DNA from: an uncultured Ruminococcus sp.
GTDB taxonomy: Bacteria > Bacillota > Clostridia > Oscillospirales > CAG-272
Length of the DNA stretch: 6,783 nt
Direction of reading: 5' to 3'
NCBI GenBank assembly: GCA_902797125.1
Contig: CADBRS010000173.1
Location: 1 to 6,783 of the forward strand
The notes under the pieces were generated by a model. That model had not been told where the DNA came from. It worked only from the letters and a program-made list of their open reading frames with translations, and did no database searches. The translations under genes and the position numbers were made by a program. Each line of letters starts with the position of its first letter. Position 1 is the stretch's first letter. Below, piece by piece: positions 6,424 through 6,783 of the stretch.

Positions 6424-6452
6424 ATTGTAACATACTTTTGCGCACTTGTAAA
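6424..6452 (-). promoter_or_regulatory. promoter of pduL-GDSL operon with extended -10
   Basis: On the minus strand TTTACA (6452-6447) is followed by a 17-base spacer and TACAAT (6429-6424), each one base off consensus. TGT immediately before the -10 box supplies an extended -10 element. The start should be near 6416-6418, leaving a leader of about 60 bases. That leader holds the hairpin at 6400-6419 and a 9-base palindrome TTGTCACAA at 6381-6389. No clear catabolite-control site was found around it. Confidence 0.75.
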
Positions 6453-6498
6453 TGAAGAATAGTAAAAATATTTGCCAAAAGGCGCATGCTGCCTGTGT

Positions 6499-6516
6499 AA
6501 CAGTGAGACGACTGTT
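6499..6516. repeat. short inverted repeat between the divergent promoters
   Basis: AACAGT (6499-6504) and ACTGTT (6511-6516) are perfect 6-base arms separated by GAGACG. It stands midway between the pduL promoter and the 23-bp repeat array, with no gene on it. It could be a protein-binding site for either promoter, but its size allows chance occurrence. Confidence 0.3.
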
Positions 6517-6532
6517 TGTATACCCGACACCA

Positions 6533-6601
6533 TTTTGTCGAGTCACTCGATGCAATTTTATCGAGTCACTCGATATTTTTTTGTCGAGTCACTTGACAAA
6601 A
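6533..6601. repeat. three tandem 23-bp repeats with palindromic cores (probable operator array)
   Basis: Three units of exactly 23 bases start at 6533, 6556 and 6579. Each begins TTTT(G/A) and carries the 13-base palindrome TCGAGTCACTCGA (6538-6550, 6561-6573), which changes to TCGAGTCACTTGA in the third (6584-6596). In the third unit the symmetry extends over the whole 23 bases: 11-base arms around C6590 with one mismatch. The TTGACA -35 box of the following gene (6593-6598) lies inside this third unit, so a protein bound here would block polymerase. Regular spacing and conserved dyads indicate a cooperative DNA-binding protein, most simply the product of the adjacent regulator gene. The array is not CRISPR: the units are adjoining and have no variable spacers. 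Confidence 0.85.
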
Positions 6602-6621
6602 TGATGAATAGATGGTAAAAT
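6593..6621 (+). promoter_or_regulatory. promoter of the AlbA_2-domain gene, overlapped by the third repeat
   Basis: A perfect TTGACA (6593-6598) is followed by a 17-base spacer and TAAAAT (6616-6621, one base off consensus). TGG immediately before it makes an extended -10. The start should be near 6628, giving a leader of about 27 bases with AGGAGG (6640-6645) nine bases before the ATG at 6655. The promoter is strong in itself, and its -35 box is embedded in a palindromic operator, the layout of a repressed, probably autoregulated gene. Confidence 0.8.
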
Positions 6622-6654
6622 TCACGTGACATAAAGACGAGGAGGACAATCACA

Positions 6655-6783
6655 ATGGCGATACCGGTAAATATCCATGATTTATTAAACAGGGCCGTTG
6701 TTGAATCGACCAGGGTTGAATTCAAGGCGGACTGGAATCCTGAACCGATCCTTCACACGATCTGCGCATTTGCTAACGACATA
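6655..6783 (+). CDS. AlbA_2/Schlafen-type putative DNA- or ATP-binding regulator, N-terminal part (cut by window edge)
   Basis: Only the first 43 codons are present: MAIPVNIHDLLN, then VVESTRVEFKADW (residues 15-27), then NPEPILHTICAFANDI (28-43). The run ESxRxEFKxxW followed by a helix ending ICAFAND is the start of the AlbA_2 (Schlafen AlbA-like) domain of COG2865 proteins, annotated as predicted transcriptional regulators or ATP-binding proteins. Full members usually continue with an ATPase-like region and a C-terminal winged helix, none of which can be checked here. A good ribosome binding site, a strong promoter and the palindromic repeat array upstream support the start and suggest self-repression. 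Its function is unknown: members occur both as solitary regulators and near defence or mobile genes. Confidence 0.75.
   Translation, partial: MAIPVNIHDLLNRAVVESTRVEFKADWNPEPILHTICAFANDI

Noticed and set aside
6358..6555. A 65-residue minus-strand frame upstream of pduL
   Set aside because: It covers the pduL promoter and part of the repeat array, lacks a good ribosome binding site and has no family resemblance. It is intergenic control DNA.
6533..6601. CRISPR array
   Set aside because: The three units are contiguous 23-bp repeats with a palindromic core and no unique spacers of 30 or more bases. No cas gene is present and the array overlaps a promoter.

Overview
The window looks like a chromosomal segment of a low-to-moderate GC Gram-positive bacterium (Bacillota, probably an anaerobic clostridial or erysipelotrichial lineage). 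The basis is the paired M16 peptidase-like genes ymfF-ymfH, strong AAGGAGG-type ribosome binding sites, sigma-A-type promoters, and a stand-alone PduL phosphotransacylase. The genus cannot be named from this sequence alone. Most of the window is ordinary housekeeping DNA. The least ordinary part is the right edge.

Layout. (1) 1-290, minus strand: the first 96 codons of hisZ, the regulatory subunit of ATP phosphoribosyltransferase. It is driven by a consensus promoter (TTGACA-17-TATAAT) with a 16-bp operator-like palindrome at the transcription start. (2) 291-474: a divergent intergenic region holding the hisZ promoter and, facing the other way, the ymfF promoter. The ymfF promoter overlaps a terminator-like inverted repeat. 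(3) 475-5040, plus strand: a tightly packed operon ymfF-ymfH-lgt-folD, with overlaps of 7 and 17 bases and one 12-base gap, ending in a bidirectional terminator at 5058-5109. YmfF lacks the zinc motif and YmfH keeps it (HFLEH). Lgt carries an unusual acidic tail of about 90 residues. (4) 5120-6356, minus strand: a two-gene operon pduL then a GDSL/SGNH esterase, with an extended -10 promoter, sharing the terminator with folD. (5) 6357-6654: a divergent control region with three tandem 23-bp repeats, each built on the palindrome TCGAGTCACTCGA. The third repeat covers the -35 box of a plus-strand promoter. (6) 6655-6783: the first 43 codons of an AlbA_2/Schlafen-type (COG2865-like) predicted regulator, cut by the window end.

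How the parts relate. HisZ belongs to histidine synthesis, FolD to one-carbon folate metabolism, Lgt to lipoprotein maturation, and PduL to acetyl-CoA/acetyl-phosphate interconversion. The link between the M16 pair and Lgt/FolD is by operon only. The most interesting candidate is the repeat-controlled AlbA_2-domain gene at the right edge, which looks autoregulated and may begin an accessory module outside the window. No complete undescribed system is visible here.
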